Source of the DNA: Pseudomonas delhiensis
Lineage (GTDB): Bacteria; Pseudomonadota; Gammaproteobacteria; Pseudomonadales; Pseudomonadaceae
Length of the DNA: 64,000 nt
Assembly (NCBI RefSeq): GCF_900187975.1
Contig: NZ_FZPC01000027.1
Coordinates: forward strand, 40,531 to 104,530
Reading direction: 5' to 3'
Below, in pieces: positions 35,384-45,586 of the stretch. Numbering within the stretch: the stretch's first letter is position 1; each line of letters starts with the position of its first letter. The notes beneath the pieces are model-generated. The model had not been told where the DNA came from and did not search any database. It saw only the letters and a list, made by a program, of their open reading frames with translations. The position numbers and the translations under genes were made by a program.

Positions 35384-36346
35384 ATGAAACGCGTGGCCAT
35401 GCTGCTGTTCCCCGGCGTGCAGGCGCTGGACGTCGCCGGCCCGCTGGACGTCTTCGCCGAAACCAATGCCTACGTGGCGCCGGGCAGCGGCTACCAGGTG
35501 CTGACGCTGGCCGAGCATGCCTTTCCCATCCCCGCCTCCAACGGCCAACTGCTGGGCGCACAGCACGAGCTGGACAGCGCCGTCGGCGGCTTCGACATCC
35601 TGCTGGTGCCCGGCGGCCCGCGATTGCCCGCGGAAGAACCGTCCACCGCCCTCCTCGCCTGGCTGCGCCGGGCCTGCGCCGAGACGCCGCGCTACGGCTC
35701 GATCTGCACCGGCGCCTTCCTGCTCGGCCATGCCGGCCTGCTGGATGACAAGCGCGCCACCACCCACTGGAGCGATGCGGCGCACCTTGCCCGGCTGTTC
35801 CCCCGGGCACGGGTGGAGCCCGACAGCATCCACGTGCGCGACGGCGCGCTGGTGACTTCCGCCGGCGTCACCGCGGGCATCGACCTGGCCCTGGCGCTGG
35901 TGGCCGAGGACCATGGCCCGGCGGTGGCGCTGAGCGTGGCCAAGCGCCTGCTGGTGGTGGCCCAGCGCCAGGGCGGGCAGTCGCAGTTCAGCCCCTACCT
36001 GCAGGCGCCGGCCGCCGACGACTCGCCCATCGCCCGCGTGCAGCGGCACGTGCAGGCCCACCTCACGGACGCGCTGTCGGTAGCGGAGCTGGCGGCGGTG
36101 GCGACCATGAGCGAGCGCACCTTCGCCCGGGTGTTCGTCCGCGAGGCCGGCATCACCCCGGCGGAGTTCGTCCAGCGCGCCCGGCTGGACGCGGCGCGGG
36201 GGCTGCTGGAGGGCAGCGGGCTGCCGCTGAAGGTGGTGGCCTGGCGCTGCGGCTTCGGCAGCGCGGCGCGGATGCGGCTGGTGTTCGTGCAGAAGCTGGG
36301 GGTGACGCCGACGGAGTATCGGGGGCGGTTTCGGGGGGATGGGTAG
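35384..36346 (+). CDS. GlxA-family regulator (DJ-1/PfpI domain + AraC HTH)
   Basis: 320-residue transcription factor with an N-terminal DJ-1/PfpI-like domain (VAMLLFPGVQALDVAGPLDV; ILLVPGGPRLP; SICTGAFLLGHAGLLDDKRA with the nucleophile-elbow Cys) and a C-terminal AraC domain (LSVAELAAVATMSERTFARV; VAWRCGFGSAARMRLVFVQK). Such regulators often respond to quaternary amines or amino acids (GbdR, CdhR, ArgR types). No target gene is adjacent; the following genes point the other way. Confidence 0.9.
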   Translation: MKRVAMLLFPGVQALDVAGPLDVFAETNAYVAPGSGYQVLTLAEHAFPIPASNGQLLGAQHELDSAVGGFDILLVPGGPRLPAEEPSTALLAWLRRACAETPRYGSICTGAFLLGHAGLLDDKRATTHWSDAAHLARLFPRARVEPDSIHVRDGALVTSAGVTAGIDLALALVAEDHGPAVALSVAKRLLVVAQRQGGQSQFSPYLQAPAADDSPIARVQRHVQAHLTDALSVAELAAVATMSERTFARVFVREAGITPAEFVQRARLDAARGLLEGSGLPLKVVAWRCGFGSAARMRLVFVQKLGVTPTEYRGRFRGDG

Positions 36347-36657
36347 GGTTTGTGGGTCCGTGGGTTCGTAGGAGCGAGCTTGCTCGCGAATGGAGTTCGT
36401 CGGCAACGCAGGTGTCTGGGCTTGGCTCCGTCCCCTCTCCCCAGCCCTCTCCCTGAAGGGAGAGGGGGCTAGTCCGTGCCGAGAGAAGTGATGGTTTCAG
36501 CCTGATATCACCGCGGTTGCCGGCTAACGCCATGACATCCGACCCTGCCCAACGGTCCCCTCTCCCTTCAGGGCGGGGCGCGCAGCCGAGGGTTAGGGAG
36601 AGGGCGCTCTTCGGGGCTACCACCATTCGCGAGCAAGCTCGCTCCTACAAGAGCGCT
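36347..36657. repeat. Gene-free gap with REP half-units and CCCTCTCCC repeats
   Basis: Between two convergent genes: GTAGGAGCGAGCTTGCTCGCGAA (about 36368-36390), a hairpin CCCTCTCCCTGAAGGGAGAGGG-type (about 36445-36467), a second CCCTCTCCCTTCAGGG-type block (about 36560-36603) and the inverted REP half-unit ending CTCGCTCCTACA (about 36627-36649). No coding signal. Confidence 0.75.
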
Positions 36658-37785
36658 TTACAGGCTCCGAGCGATCACCAACCGCTGCACATCACTGGTG
36701 CCCTCATAGATCTGGCACACGCGCACGTCGCGGTAGATGCGCTCCACCGGGAAGTCCTGCAGATAGCCATACCCCCCCAGCGTCTGGATCGCCGCCGAGC
36801 ACACCCGCTCGGCCATTTCCGAGGCGAACAGCTTGGCCATGGAGGCCTCGGTCAGGCACGGCAGGCCGGCTTCGCGCAGGCTGGCGGCGTGGTGGACCAT
36901 CTGCCGCGCCACGGCTATCTCGGTGGCCATGTCGCTCAAGCGGAAGGCCACCGCCTGGTGCTCGATGATCGGCTTGCCGAAGGTCTGCCGCTCGTGGGCG
37001 TAGTCGCGGGCGCACTCGAAGGCGGCGCGGGCCATGCCCACCGCCTGGCTGGCGATGCCGATGCGCCCGCCCTCCAGGTTGGCCAGGGCGATGCCGTAGC
37101 CCTGCCCTTCCTCGCCCAGCCGGTAGGCGGCCGGGATGCGCAGGTCGTCGAAGGCGATCTGGCAGGTGTCCGAGGCGTGCTGGCCGAGCTTGTCCTCCAC
37201 CCGCACCACGCGGTAGCCGGGGGTGTCGGTGGGCACGATGAAGGCGCTGATGCCCTTCTTGCCCGCCGCCGCGTCGGTCACCGCGAAGACGATCACCAGC
37301 CCGGCGTGGCTGCCGGAGGTGATGAACTGCTTGCTGCCGTTCAGCACGTAGTGGTCGCCGTCGCGGCGCGCGCGGGTCTTCAGGAAGCTGGCGTCGGAGC
37401 CGGCCTGGGGCTCGGTGAGGGCGAAGGCGCCGATCATCTCGCCACGGGCCAGGGGCACCAGGAACTGGCGCTTCTGCTCCTCGCTGCCGAACTTGGCGAT
37501 GGGCATGCAGCCCACCGAGTTGTGCACGCTCATGATGGTGGAGCAGGCGCCGTCGCCGGCGGCGATCTCCTCCAGGGCCATGGCGTAGGCCAGGTGCCCG
37601 GTCTGGGCGCCGCCCCACTCTTCCGCCACCAGCATGCCGAGGAAGCCGAGGTCGGCCATTTCCTTCAGCGCCTCGGCGGGGAAGCGGTGCTCGCGGTCCC
37701 ACTCGGCGGCGAAGGGTTTCAGCCGCTCCTGGGCGAACTGGCGGGCGACGTCGCGGATCTGCAGTTCTTCTTCGCTGGGAATCAT
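36658..37785 (-). CDS. Acyl-CoA dehydrogenase, short/medium chain
   Basis: 375-residue FAD enzyme catalysing the first beta-oxidation step. ACAD signatures [19 protein letters not shown] and [20 protein letters not shown] are present, with the catalytic Glu near the C terminus in [17 protein letters not shown] (the short/medium-chain position). Last gene of a four-gene cassette with thiolase, SDR and acyl-CoA synthetase. The set parallels P. putida PP_2213-2216 in content (from recall), used for short branched or odd acids; the enoyl-CoA hydratase that follows there is not seen here. Confidence 0.92.
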   Translation of the reverse strand: MIPSEEELQIRDVARQFAQERLKPFAAEWDREHRFPAEALKEMADLGFLGMLVAEEWGGAQTGHLAYAMALEEIAAGDGACSTIMSVHNSVGCMPIAKFGSEEQKRQFLVPLARGEMIGAFALTEPQAGSDASFLKTRARRDGDHYVLNGSKQFITSGSHAGLVIVFAVTDAAAGKKGISAFIVPTDTPGYRVVRVEDKLGQHASDTCQIAFDDLRIPAAYRLGEEGQGYGIALANLEGGRIGIASQAVGMARAAFECARDYAHERQTFGKPIIEHQAVAFRLSDMATEIAVARQMVHHAASLREAGLPCLTEASMAKLFASEMAERVCSAAIQTLGGYGYLQDFPVERIYRDVRVCQIYEGTSDVQRLVIARSL

Positions 37786-37795
37786 GCTGGGCTCC

Positions 37796-38977
37796 TTACA
37801 GGCGCTCGACCGCGATGGCGGTGGCTTCGCCGCCGCCGATGCACACCGAGGCGATGCCGCGCTTCAGGTCGTACTGCTGCAGCGCCGAGAGCAGCGTCAC
37901 CAGGATGCGCGCCGCCGAGGCGCCGATGGGGTGGCCCAGGGCGCAGGCGCCGCCGTGGACGTTGAGCTTGGCGTGGGGGATGTCCAGCTCGCGCATGGCG
38001 GCCATGGCCACCACGGCGAAGGCTTCGTTGACCTCGAACAGGTCCACCTCGCCCAGGCCCCAGCCGCTGCGCTGCAGCAGGCGCTGGATGGCGCCCACCG
38101 GCGCGGTGGGGAACAGGTTCGGCGCGGCAGCGTAGGACGAGTGCCCGCGGATCGCCGCCAACGGGGCCAGGCCACGCTTCTCGGCCTCGGACAGGCGCAT
38201 CAGCACCAGTGCCGCGGCGCCGTCGGAGATGGAGCTGGAGTTGGCCGCGGTGACGGTGCCGCCCTCGCGGAACGCCGGCTTCAGCGTCGGGATCTTGTCC
38301 GGGCGGGCCTTCGGCGGCTGTTCGTCCTGGCTGACCTCGCGGGTTTCCTTGCCGGCCTTGACCGTCAGCGGGACGATCTCGGCGGCGAAGCGCCCGTCGC
38401 GCATGGCCTGCTGGGCGCGGGTCAGCGAGGCGATGGCGTACTCGTCCTGCTGCTCGCGGGTGAAGCCGTAGCTCTGCGCGCAGTCCTCGGCGAAGGTGCC
38501 CATCAGCCGGCCCTTGTCGTAGGCGTCCTCGAGGCCGTCGAGGAACATGTGGTCGAGCACCTTGCCGTGGCCCATGCGGTAGCCGCCGCGGGCACGCTCC
38601 AGCAGGTAGGGGGCGTTGGACATGCTTTCCATGCCGCCGGCCAGCACCACGCTGGCGCTGCCGGCCAGCAACGCGTCATGGCCCTGCATCACGGCCTTCA
38701 TGCCCGAGCCGCACATTTTATTGATGGTGGTGCACGGCGTGCCGCGATCGAGGCCGGCGCCCAGCACCGCCTGGCGCGCCGGGGCCTGGCCCTGGCCGGC
38801 GGAGAGCACGCAGCCGAGGATGGCCTCGTCGACCTGGTCGGCGCCCAGCTTCGCGCGCTCGATGGCGGCGCGCACGGCGGCGGCGCCGAGGGTGGCGGCG
38901 CTGGTGTCCTTGAAGTCGCCGAGGAAGCCGCCCATGGGGGTGCGGACGGCGCTGACGATGACGATGGGATCGTTCAT
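37796..38977 (-). CDS. Acetyl-CoA C-acyltransferase (thiolase)
   Basis: 393-residue thiolase for the last beta-oxidation step. Cys nucleophile in [11 protein letters not shown], His in [17 protein letters not shown], second Cys in [11 protein letters not shown]. It is a second, distinct thiolase from atoB and sits 10 bases from the acyl-CoA dehydrogenase gene, so cotranscription is clear. Presumably cleaves 3-ketoacyl-CoA made by the neighbouring SDR dehydrogenase. Confidence 0.92.
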   Translation of the reverse strand: MNDPIVIVSAVRTPMGGFLGDFKDTSAATLGAAAVRAAIERAKLGADQVDEAILGCVLSAGQGQAPARQAVLGAGLDRGTPCTTINKMCGSGMKAVMQGHDALLAGSASVVLAGGMESMSNAPYLLERARGGYRMGHGKVLDHMFLDGLEDAYDKGRLMGTFAEDCAQSYGFTREQQDEYAIASLTRAQQAMRDGRFAAEIVPLTVKAGKETREVSQDEQPPKARPDKIPTLKPAFREGGTVTAANSSSISDGAAALVLMRLSEAEKRGLAPLAAIRGHSSYAAAPNLFPTAPVGAIQRLLQRSGWGLGEVDLFEVNEAFAVVAMAAMRELDIPHAKLNVHGGACALGHPIGASAARILVTLLSALQQYDLKRGIASVCIGGGEATAIAVERL

Positions 38978-38990
38978 TTCTGTACTCCTG

Positions 38991-39761
38991 TCACTTGGCG
39001 GCCATGCGGATGGCGCCGTCGAGGCGGATCACTTCGCCGTTGAGCATGCTGTTCTCGACGATATGCCGCACCAGCGCGGCGAACTCGTCGGGGCGGCCCA
39101 GGCGCGGCGGGAACGGCACGCTGGCGCCGAGGGAATCGCGGACTTCCTGGGGCATGCCGGCCATCATCGGCGTCTCGAAGATGCCGGGGGCGATGGTCAT
39201 CACGCGGATGCCGTGGCGCGCCAGTTCGCGGGCCACAGGCAGAGTCATGCCGACCACCCCGGCCTTGGACGCCGCGTAGGCGGCCTGGCCGATCTGTCCG
39301 TCGAAGGCCGCCACCGAGGCGGTGTTGATGATGACGCCGCGCTCGCCGCCAGCATCAGGTTCATTGCGGGCCATGGCCTCGGCGGCCAGGCGCAGCATGT
39401 TGAAGCTGCCGACCAGGTTGATGTTGACGGCACGGGCGAAGCTGTCCAGGCCATGCGGGCCGTTGCGCCCGAGGACCTTCTCGGCGGGCGCGATGCCGGC
39501 GCAGTTGGCCAACCCGTGCAGCGCGCCGAAGTTGGCCAGGGCGGCCTCCACGGCGGCGCGGCCGTCGGCCTCGCGGGTGACGTCGGTGCGGATGAAGCGC
39601 GCGTTGGCCGAGCCCAGTTCCTCGACGCGCGCGGCCGCGGCGTCGGCGTTGACGTCGGCCAGCAGCACGCGGCCGCCGGACTCCACCAGGGTCTTCGCGG
39701 TGGCCGCGCCGAGCCCGGAGCCGCCGCCGGTGATGAGGAATACCTTGTCCTGGATGTGCAT
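38991..39761 (-). CDS. SDR 3-hydroxyacyl-CoA dehydrogenase (HSD17B10 type)
   Basis: 256-residue [17 protein letters not shown] (NAD binding, residues 12-25), LADV (Asp selecting NAD), [41 protein letters not shown] (catalytic Ser and YxxxK) and the C-terminal RLDGAIRM closely follow the type II 3-hydroxyacyl-CoA dehydrogenase / HSD10 family. It would oxidise 3-hydroxyacyl-CoA or 2-methyl-3-hydroxyacyl-CoA in this cassette. Confidence 0.92.
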   Translation of the reverse strand: MHIQDKVFLITGGGSGLGAATAKTLVESGGRVLLADVNADAAAARVEELGSANARFIRTDVTREADGRAAVEAALANFGALHGLANCAGIAPAEKVLGRNGPHGLDSFARAVNINLVGSFNMLRLAAEAMARNEPDAGGERGVIINTASVAAFDGQIGQAAYAASKAGVVGMTLPVARELARHGIRVMTIAPGIFETPMMAGMPQEVRDSLGASVPFPPRLGRPDEFAALVRHIVENSMLNGEVIRLDGAIRMAAK

Positions 39762-39775
39762 GGAATCTCTCCGAA

Positions 39776-41437
39776 TCAGTTCTGCGCGGCCGCGCGTTCG
39801 GCCGCCTCGCGTTGCCGGGCGATCTCCTGGTTGCGCAGGAGGAAGCGCTGGATCTTGCCGCTGGGGGTCTTCGGCAGTTCGGCGATGAACTCCACCTCCC
39901 GCGGGTAGCTGTGGGCCGAAAGGCGCTTGCGCACGTACTGCTGCAGTTCCTCGGCCAGTTCTGGGCTGGGCTGGTGGTGCGGGCCCAGCACCACGTAGGC
40001 CTTGACCACCTCGGTGCGCTCGGGGTCGGGCTTGCCGATCACCGCCGCTTCCATCACCGCCGGGTGCTCGATCAGCGCGCTCTCCACGTCGAAGGGGCCG
40101 ACGCGGTAGCCGGAGGTGGTGATGAGGTCGTCCGAGCGGCCGACGAAGCTGATGCTGCCGTCGGCGTTCAGCTCCACGGTGTCGCCACTGAGATAGTAGT
40201 CGCCGACGAAGGCCTTGGTCTCCATGCCCTGGTAGCCGGCGAACCACATCAGCGGCGAGCGCGTGCGGTCCATGGCCAGGATGCCGGGCTGGCCGGCGGG
40301 CAGTTCCTCGCCGTTGTCGCCCAGCACCACCACCCGGTGGCCGGGGATGGCGTAGCCGGCCGCCCCCAGGTGCACCGGGTGCTGCAGCGCGTGATGGTTG
40401 GCCAGGACCATGCCCAGTTCGGTCTGCCCGTAGTGGTCGTGGATGGTCACCCCGAGGCCCTCGGCGAACCAGCGGATCACCTCCGGGGTCAGCGCCTCGC
40501 CGGCGCTGCTCACGGCGCGCAGGCAGCCCTTGATCTCGCGCGCCACTTCCTCGCCGGAGGCCTTGAGCATGCGGTAGGCGGTGGGCGAGCCGGCCAGGTT
40601 GGTGATGCCGAACTGGCGGATGATCCGGCAGGTGCTTTCGACGCTGAAGGCGCCCTCGTAGAAGGTGGTGGCGTGGCCCAGGGCCAGCGGGCCGGTGACG
40701 GCGTAGTAGAGGCCGTAGGCCCAGCCCGGGTCGGCCAGGTTCCAGAAGCGGTCCTCGGGGCGCAGGTCGACGGCGTCGCGCAGGTAGCCGGTGAACGCCA
40801 GGATGGCCTTGAGCGGCACCGCCAGGGGCTTGGCCAGGCCGGTGGTGCCGGAGGTGAACATCAGCATGAACGGATCTTCGCCGCTGCGCATGACCGGCTC
40901 GAACTGCTCGGCGCGGCCTTCCAGGGCGCCCCAGAAGTCCAGGTCGCCGGCCGGGACCGCCTGGCCGCCGCTGAGGGTGATCACCTGCGGGGCGTTGGGC
41001 ACCTCGTCCACCTTGGCGCGGTTGCCGGCGTCGGTGACCAGCACGCGGCTGCCGGCGATGCCCAGGCGGTGCTCGATGGCCTTGGGCCCGAAGGCGGTGA
41101 ACAGCGGCTGGTAGACCGCGCCCAGGCGCCAGGTGCCGAGGATGGTGACCAGCAGCTCGGGGGTGCGCGGCAGCATGCCGGAAACCCGGTCGCCGGGGCG
41201 CACGCCCAGGTCGTGCAGCAGGTTGGCGAACCGCGCGGACAGTGCCTGCAACTGGGCGAAGCTGTACTCGGCGCGTTCGCCGTTGCGGCCCTCCCAGTAC
41301 AGGGCGACGCCACCGGCCCGGGCGTGGCGGTCGCAGCATTCGACACAGGCGTTGAGGGCATCGAGGCTACCGGCAAGGGTGTCTCGGGCGGTGGCCGCGT
41401 AATCGAACTCGGCAACGGCGGCAGCATAAGGGCGCAT
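39776..41437 (-). CDS. Acyl-CoA synthetase, AMP-binding
   Basis: 553-residue ANL-family ligase that activates a carboxylic acid. P-loop [42 protein letters not shown] and the C-terminal Lys in [15 protein letters not shown] are intact. Closest in pattern to acetyl/propionyl/medium-chain (Acs/MACS) ligases. The start [13 protein letters not shown] is chosen because GGAGTTCC lies upstream and a longer frame reads intergenic repeat. First gene of the beta-oxidation cassette; its promoter should lie in 41438-41560. Confidence 0.92.
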   Translation of the reverse strand: MRPYAAAVAEFDYAATARDTLAGSLDALNACVECCDRHARAGGVALYWEGRNGERAEYSFAQLQALSARFANLLHDLGVRPGDRVSGMLPRTPELLVTILGTWRLGAVYQPLFTAFGPKAIEHRLGIAGSRVLVTDAGNRAKVDEVPNAPQVITLSGGQAVPAGDLDFWGALEGRAEQFEPVMRSGEDPFMLMFTSGTTGLAKPLAVPLKAILAFTGYLRDAVDLRPEDRFWNLADPGWAYGLYYAVTGPLALGHATTFYEGAFSVESTCRIIRQFGITNLAGSPTAYRMLKASGEEVAREIKGCLRAVSSAGEALTPEVIRWFAEGLGVTIHDHYGQTELGMVLANHHALQHPVHLGAAGYAIPGHRVVVLGDNGEELPAGQPGILAMDRTRSPLMWFAGYQGMETKAFVGDYYLSGDTVELNADGSISFVGRSDDLITTSGYRVGPFDVESALIEHPAVMEAAVIGKPDPERTEVVKAYVVLGPHHQPSPELAEELQQYVRKRLSAHSYPREVEFIAELPKTPSGKIQRFLLRNQEIARQREAAERAAAQN

Positions 41438-41559
41438 CGCGGAACTCCTGGCTTGTTCTTGTAGGGAGTACCGGGATGTTCGCGCCGGCCGGTTGCCGCG
41501 GCAATGTCGAAAGGGACCTATGTGGATGAGCGGATTGGACAGCGAGACACGCCAGGTCA

Positions 41560-41675
41560 CACCGTGCGGTTATACGCCGTTTCACCGGAGCCCCAACCCA
41601 ACGCCAAGGTCACCCCCGGAGCCGCCCGGGCCCACGGTCAAGCGGCGTATAACGCGGAGCGTTATACGCCCTACA
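41560..41675. repeat. Inverted GTTATACGCC repeat pair
   Basis: CGGTTATACGCCG near 41568-41580 and the inverse GGCGTATAACGCGGAGCGTTATACGCCCTAC at about 41644-41674 enclose about 65 bases, between the acyl-CoA synthetase start and the LLM oxidoreductase stop. Confidence 0.75.
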
Positions 41676-41702
41676 CCACGCCCACCCGCGGTGCCGGGGG
41701 GC

Positions 41703-42701
41703 TCAACGCAGCCCGGCGACGATCTCCAGCGAACGCAGGCGCAGGGCGTGGTCGTAGATATCGCTGGTGAAGATGATCTCGTCGGCGCCGGTCTGCTCCA
41801 GCAGTATCTCCAGGCGGCTGCGCACCTTCTCCGGGCCGCCGATCACCGCCAGGCCGAAGAAGTTGCCCACCGCTTCCTGCTCGTGGGGCAGCCACAGGCC
41901 GGCCATGCGCTCCACCGGCGGCTTCTGCTTCAGGCTTTCGCCGCGGATCAGCGCCAGCACTCGCTGGAAGGCGGTGGTGGCCAGGTACTCGGCTTCCTCG
42001 TCGGTGGGCGCGGCGATCAGCGGCACGCCGATCATGGCGTAGGGCTGCTCGAGGATGGCCGAGGGCCTGAAGTTCTGCCGGTAGATGCGCAGGGCGTCGT
42101 GCAGGTAGCGCGGCGCGAAGTGCGAGGCGAAGGCGTAGGGCAGGCCCTTTTCCGCCGCCAGGCGGGCGCTGAACAGGCTGGAGCCGAGCAGCCAGATCGG
42201 CACCCGCGTGCCCTCGCCGGGGATGGCCAGCAGGTTCTGCTGCGGGCGGCGCGGGCCGAGGAGCATTTCCAGCTCGGCGACCTGTTCCGGGAAGTCCTCG
42301 CCGTCGCCCAGCAGGCGGTCGCGGCGCAGGGCGCGCAGGGTCGCCTGGTCGGCGCCGGGGGCGCGGCCCAGGCCCAGGTCGATGCGCCCCGGGTAGAGGC
42401 TGGCGAGGGTGCCGAACTGCTCGGCGATCACCAGCGGCGGGTGGTTGGGCAGCATCACCCCGCCGGAGCCGACGCGGATGCGCGCGGTCTTGCCGGCGAT
42501 GTGGCCGATCAGCACGGCGGTGGCCGAGCTGGCGATGCCGTCCATGTTGTGGTGCTCGGCCAGCCAGTAGCGGGTGAAGCCGAGGCGCTCGACGTGGCGG
42601 GCCACCTCGACGGCGTTGTTCAGCGCCTCGGCGACGGTGCCCTGGTCGCGGATGGGGACCAGGTCGAGCATGGAGAAGGCAGTTTCGGACAGGGACTTCA
42701 T
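41703..42701 (-). CDS. LLM-class (luciferase-like) flavin oxidoreductase
   Basis: 332-residue TIM-barrel monooxygenase/reductase of the bacterial luciferase superfamily. [32 protein letters not shown] and [11 protein letters not shown] are strong MsnO8/YhbW-type signatures. It would use FMNH2 or F420H2; a flavin reductase (IacG) is encoded immediately upstream on the same strand, which could supply reduced flavin. The start MKSLSETAF is preferred over one 8 codons earlier, with GGAG close upstream. Substrate unknown. Confidence 0.9.
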   Translation of the reverse strand: MKSLSETAFSMLDLVPIRDQGTVAEALNNAVEVARHVERLGFTRYWLAEHHNMDGIASSATAVLIGHIAGKTARIRVGSGGVMLPNHPPLVIAEQFGTLASLYPGRIDLGLGRAPGADQATLRALRRDRLLGDGEDFPEQVAELEMLLGPRRPQQNLLAIPGEGTRVPIWLLGSSLFSARLAAEKGLPYAFASHFAPRYLHDALRIYRQNFRPSAILEQPYAMIGVPLIAAPTDEEAEYLATTAFQRVLALIRGESLKQKPPVERMAGLWLPHEQEAVGNFFGLAVIGGPEKVRSRLEILLEQTGADEIIFTSDIYDHALRLRSLEIVAGLR

Positions 42702-42717
42702 GGAGGCTCCAGTCTGG

Positions 42718-42740
42718 GCCCGCACGGCTGCCGTGCGGGC
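42718..42740 (-). terminator. Hairpin between iacG and LLM oxidoreductase gene
   Basis: Perfect 10-bp arms GCCCGCACGG / CCGTGCGGGC with a 3-base loop lie upstream of the LLM gene and 103 bases beyond the iacG stop. No T-run follows on either strand, so termination is possible but unproven. Confidence 0.4.
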
Positions 42741-42842
42741 GTGGCTTTGAGCCGGACTCTAACGGCATGCCCGGCGCATGACCACGCGTCGGCGTCGATA
42801 GTACTCATGCCGCGCAGTGATGGAGGCGCCCCGCCCCGGCCC

Positions 42843-43355
42843 TCAGGCCGCCGCCGAGACGCCGTCCAGGCGGTGGAACAGGCGGTTGAAGTACACCAGG
42901 CTGTCGCCCTGCTCGCGCACCGCGGCGCGCTCCAGCTCGACGAACAATACCGAGTGCGAGCCGACTTCCTTGCACTCGCTGATGCGCCCTTCCAGGGTGA
43001 CCAGGGCGTCGCGCAGCACCGGCACGCCGGCCACGCCGTCCTCCCAGAGGGCCGAGGCGAAGCGTTCCTCCATGGGCACCCGGGTCATGCCGGCGAAGTG
43101 CCGGGCCAGCTCTTCCTGTTCGCCGCGCAGCACGTTGACGCACAGGTGGCCGTTGGCGCGGAAGGGCTCGTGGCTGGCGCTGCCGCGGTTGATGCACACC
43201 AGCAGCGTGGGCGGCGAGTCGGTGACCGAGCAGACCGCGCTGGCGGTGATGCCGCAGCGCCCGCCGGGGCCGTCGCTGGTGATGATGTTCACCGCGGCGG
43301 GCAGCCGCGCCATGGCGTTGCGGAAGTCGATCTGGGTCTGGCTCAGGTTGTTCAT
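42843..43355 (-). CDS. iacG: Flavin reductase of the indole-3-acetate monooxygenase
   Basis: 170-residue HpaC-like NADH:flavin reductase (LPAAVNIITSDGPGGRCGITASAV; GITASAVCSVTDSPPTLLVC; NVLRGEQEELARHFAG). In iac clusters IacG supplies reduced flavin to the monooxygenase IacA. Here it is separated from iacABIHCDEF by the response-regulator gene on the other strand and is divergent from it, with a shared 16-bp motif in between that recurs upstream of iacA. The start MNNLSQTQIDF is preferred over one 12 codons earlier. Confidence 0.88.
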   Translation of the reverse strand: MNNLSQTQIDFRNAMARLPAAVNIITSDGPGGRCGITASAVCSVTDSPPTLLVCINRGSASHEPFRANGHLCVNVLRGEQEELARHFAGMTRVPMEERFASALWEDGVAGVPVLRDALVTLEGRISECKEVGSHSVLFVELERAAVREQGDSLVYFNRLFHRLDGVSAAA

Positions 43356-43460
43356 GGCACGCCCTTGTGGCCGGTTGTCGATGCTTGCCAATCTACGGCC
43401 GCGCGGCCAGGCGCGGTATCCAGGCGAATCCCATGGCGGCGGTGGCTGGCCTTTAGTCGA

Positions 43461-43476
43461 CTAGGGGGTTTCTTTA
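43461..43476 (-). promoter_or_regulatory. Shared iac motif, copy 1
   Basis: Minus-strand TAAAGAAACCCCCTAG, 106 bases before iacG and 118 bases before the response-regulator gene. It matches 14 of 16 positions of the copy at 51612-51627 upstream of iacA. Adjacent on the minus strand is TCGACTAAAG, giving a TAGTCGACTA palindrome (43455-43464). Confidence 0.65.
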
Positions 43477-43593
43477 TCGCCAGCGCCGCCCCGCCTGGGT
43501 ATGCTGGCCCCTGGGCGCCCGCGCGCCCGCCCGTGCGTGCCGCAGCGAAGACTGCGAGCCAGACCTAATAAGAAGAACCGTGGCAGTGCCCTG

Positions 43594-44208
43594 ATGGATA
43601 CCCGCAAACCCGTTGTGTACATCGTCGACGACGACAAGGACCTGCGCACCTCGCTGGCCTGGCTCCTGGAGTCGGTCAGCATCCAGGCGCAGTGCTTCGC
43701 CGGCGCCGAGGAATTCCTCGCCCACTACGACGCCACCACCCCCGCCTGCCTCGTGCTCGACGTGCGCATGCCGGAGACCAGCGGCTTCCAGCTGCAGAGC
43801 ATGCTCAACGAGCGCGGCGCGGCCTTGCCGATCATCTTCGTCTCGGCCCACGGCGACATCCCCATGTCGGTGCAGGCCATGAAGAACGGCGCCCTGGACT
43901 TCGTCGAGAAACCCTACAACCCGCAGCAGATGCTCGAACGCATCCAGGCCGCGCTCAAGGCCGCGGTGCAGGTGCACGCCGGCGCCGAGCAGAAGCGTCA
44001 GCTGCAGCAGCGCCTGGACCTGCTGACCGGGCGCGAGCGCGAGGTGCTGGGCATGGTGATCGACGGCAAGGCCAGCAAGGTGATCGCCCGCGAGCTGAAC
44101 ATCAGCGTGAAGACGGTGGATGTGCACCGCACCAAGATCAAGGAGAAGATGGGGGTTTCCAGCATTGCGCTGCTGGTGCGGGAGGTGTTGGACCTGGGGG
44201 TGCCGTAG
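43594..44208 (+). CDS. FixJ/NarL-type response regulator of the iac cluster
   Basis: 204-residue two-component regulator. Receiver domain: acidic pocket Asp12-Asp13 (YIVDDDKDL), phosphoacceptor Asp56 (LVLDVRMPE), Thr/Ser switch in IFVSAHGDIPM and Lys in VEKPYNP. C-terminal LuxR HTH TGREREVLGMVIDGKASKV and LNISVKTVDVHRTKI (about residues 140-185). Architecture equals StyR/TodT/FixJ. The only orphan sensor nearby is the PAS kinase at the other end of the iac operon, so the pair probably senses indole-3-acetate or a breakdown product and activates iac genes. Confidence 0.92.
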   Translation: MDTRKPVVYIVDDDKDLRTSLAWLLESVSIQAQCFAGAEEFLAHYDATTPACLVLDVRMPETSGFQLQSMLNERGAALPIIFVSAHGDIPMSVQAMKNGALDFVEKPYNPQQMLERIQAALKAAVQVHAGAEQKRQLQQRLDLLTGREREVLGMVIDGKASKVIARELNISVKTVDVHRTKIKEKMGVSSIALLVREVLDLGVP

Positions 44209-44210
44209 GG

Positions 44211-44632
44211 GCGCTTCGGGGTTGGCCACGAGGTGGCGTGGCGCCTGGTGTATCGGCGTATAACCGCGAACGGTTATACGCCCTACGCAACGGCCGGGCT
44301 CGGCGTAGGGCGAATAACGCGAAGCGTTATCCGCCGCTTGGCCTTGGCCAAAGAGCGCTTCGGGGTTGGCCACGAAGTGGCGTGACGCCTGGGTGTATCG
44401 GCGTATAACCGCGAACGGTTATACGCCCTACGCAACGGCCGGGCTCGGCGTAGGGCGAATAACGCGAAGCGTTATCCGCCGCTTGGCCTTGGCCAAAGAG
44501 CGCTTCGGGGTTGGCCACGAAGTGACGTGGCGCCTGGGTGTATCGGCGTATAACCGCGAACGGTCATACGCCCTACGCAACGGCCGGGCTCGGCGTAGGG
44601 CGAATAACGCGAAGCGTTATCCGCCGTCTGGT
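44211..44632. repeat. About three tandem 144-145-bp units built from palindromes
   Basis: Units begin GCGCTTCGGGGTTGGCCACGA at 44211, 44355 and 44500 and differ by only a few bases. Each contains GGCGTATAACCGCGAACGGT and GGCGAATAACGCGAAGCGTT palindromes of the dispersed GTTATACGCC family. The array fills the whole 424 bp between the convergent response regulator and iacF stops, so it may work as a bidirectional mRNA end. Confidence 0.92.
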
Positions 44633-45586
44633 TCAGAGGTCCAGCACCAACCGCGCCGACCTGGCCCGCGAGACGCAGGCGCAAATCTGCCTGTTCGAGG
44701 CCTTCTCCTTGCTCGACAGGCAGTTGTCCCGATGCTCCGGCTCGCCTTCCAGCACTTCCACGATGCAGGTGCCGCAGATGCCTTCGCGGCATTCGGTGTC
44801 GATGTCGCAGCCGTGGGCCTGGAGCACGTCCACCAGGCTGGCGTCGGCCGGCACCTGCAGGACCACGCCGCTGCTGGCCAGCTCCACCTCGAAGCTGCCG
44901 GCCGGGGCCGCGTTGGCGGCCGGGTCGGCCTGAAAGTGCTCCAGGTGGATGGCGTCTTCGCCGCGGCTGTGCCTGGCGACCTCCACCACCTTGTTCATGA
45001 ACGGCGCCGGGCCGCAGGTATAGACGTGGGCCGCCGCCGGCGCGCGTGCCAGGCAGGCGGCCAGTTCGGCTTCGAGGTCGGCCGGCTCCACGCCGTAGTG
45101 GAATTCCACCTTGCCGGCGAACACAGGGCCGGACAGCAGTTCGACGAACGCCGCATGCTCCGGCGAGCGGGCGAAATAGTGCAGCACGTAGGGTTCGCCC
45201 CTGGCGTTGAGCTTGTAGGCCATGCTCAGCAGCGGCGTCACGCCGATGCCGGCGGCGAACATCACGTGCTCGCGGGCTTCGGCGGCCAGGCGGAACAGGT
45301 TGCGCGGGGCGCCCATCTCCAGCTCCATGCCCTCTTCCACCTGCTCGTGCAATGCCGCGGAGCCGCCGCGGGAGGCGGCTTCCTTCTTCACCGCCACCAG
45401 GTAGGCGGCGCGGTCTTCCGGCGGGCTGCACAGGGAATACTGGCGGGTCACCCCGGTGGGGCCGGTGACGTCGACGTGGGCGCCCGGCTCGTAGGCGTCG
45501 AACGGCTGGCCGTCGGCGCGCACGAGGCGGAAGGAACGGATGTCCAGGGCTTCGTCGACGATCCTTTCGATTCTTACCTTCATCAT
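44633..45586 (-). CDS. iacF: Ring-hydroxylating dioxygenase reductase of the iac pathway
   Basis: 317-residue phthalate-dioxygenase-reductase-type protein. FMN domain (RQYSLCSPPEDRAAY), NAD domain (FAAGIGVTPLLSMAYKL; VYTCGPAPFMNKV) and a C-terminal plant-type [2Fe-2S] domain (CREGICGTCIVEVLEG, then a fourth Cys in RDNCLSSKE). It passes electrons from NADH to the IacC/IacD Rieske oxygenase. Two ATG codons in tandem start the gene; the upstream one is used. Last gene of the minus-strand operon, 168 bases beyond iacE with repeats between. Confidence 0.9.
   Translation of the reverse strand: MMKVRIERIVDEALDIRSFRLVRADGQPFDAYEPGAHVDVTGPTGVTRQYSLCSPPEDRAAYLVAVKKEAASRGGSAALHEQVEEGMELEMGAPRNLFRLAAEAREHVMFAAGIGVTPLLSMAYKLNARGEPYVLHYFARSPEHAAFVELLSGPVFAGKVEFHYGVEPADLEAELAACLARAPAAAHVYTCGPAPFMNKVVEVARHSRGEDAIHLEHFQADPAANAAPAGSFEVELASSGVVLQVPADASLVDVLQAHGCDIDTECREGICGTCIVEVLEGEPEHRDNCLSSKEKASNRQICACVSRARSARLVLDL

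Noticed and set aside
44211..44632. CRISPR array
   Set aside because: The tandem units are 145 bp and nearly identical throughout, without short repeats separated by unique spacers.
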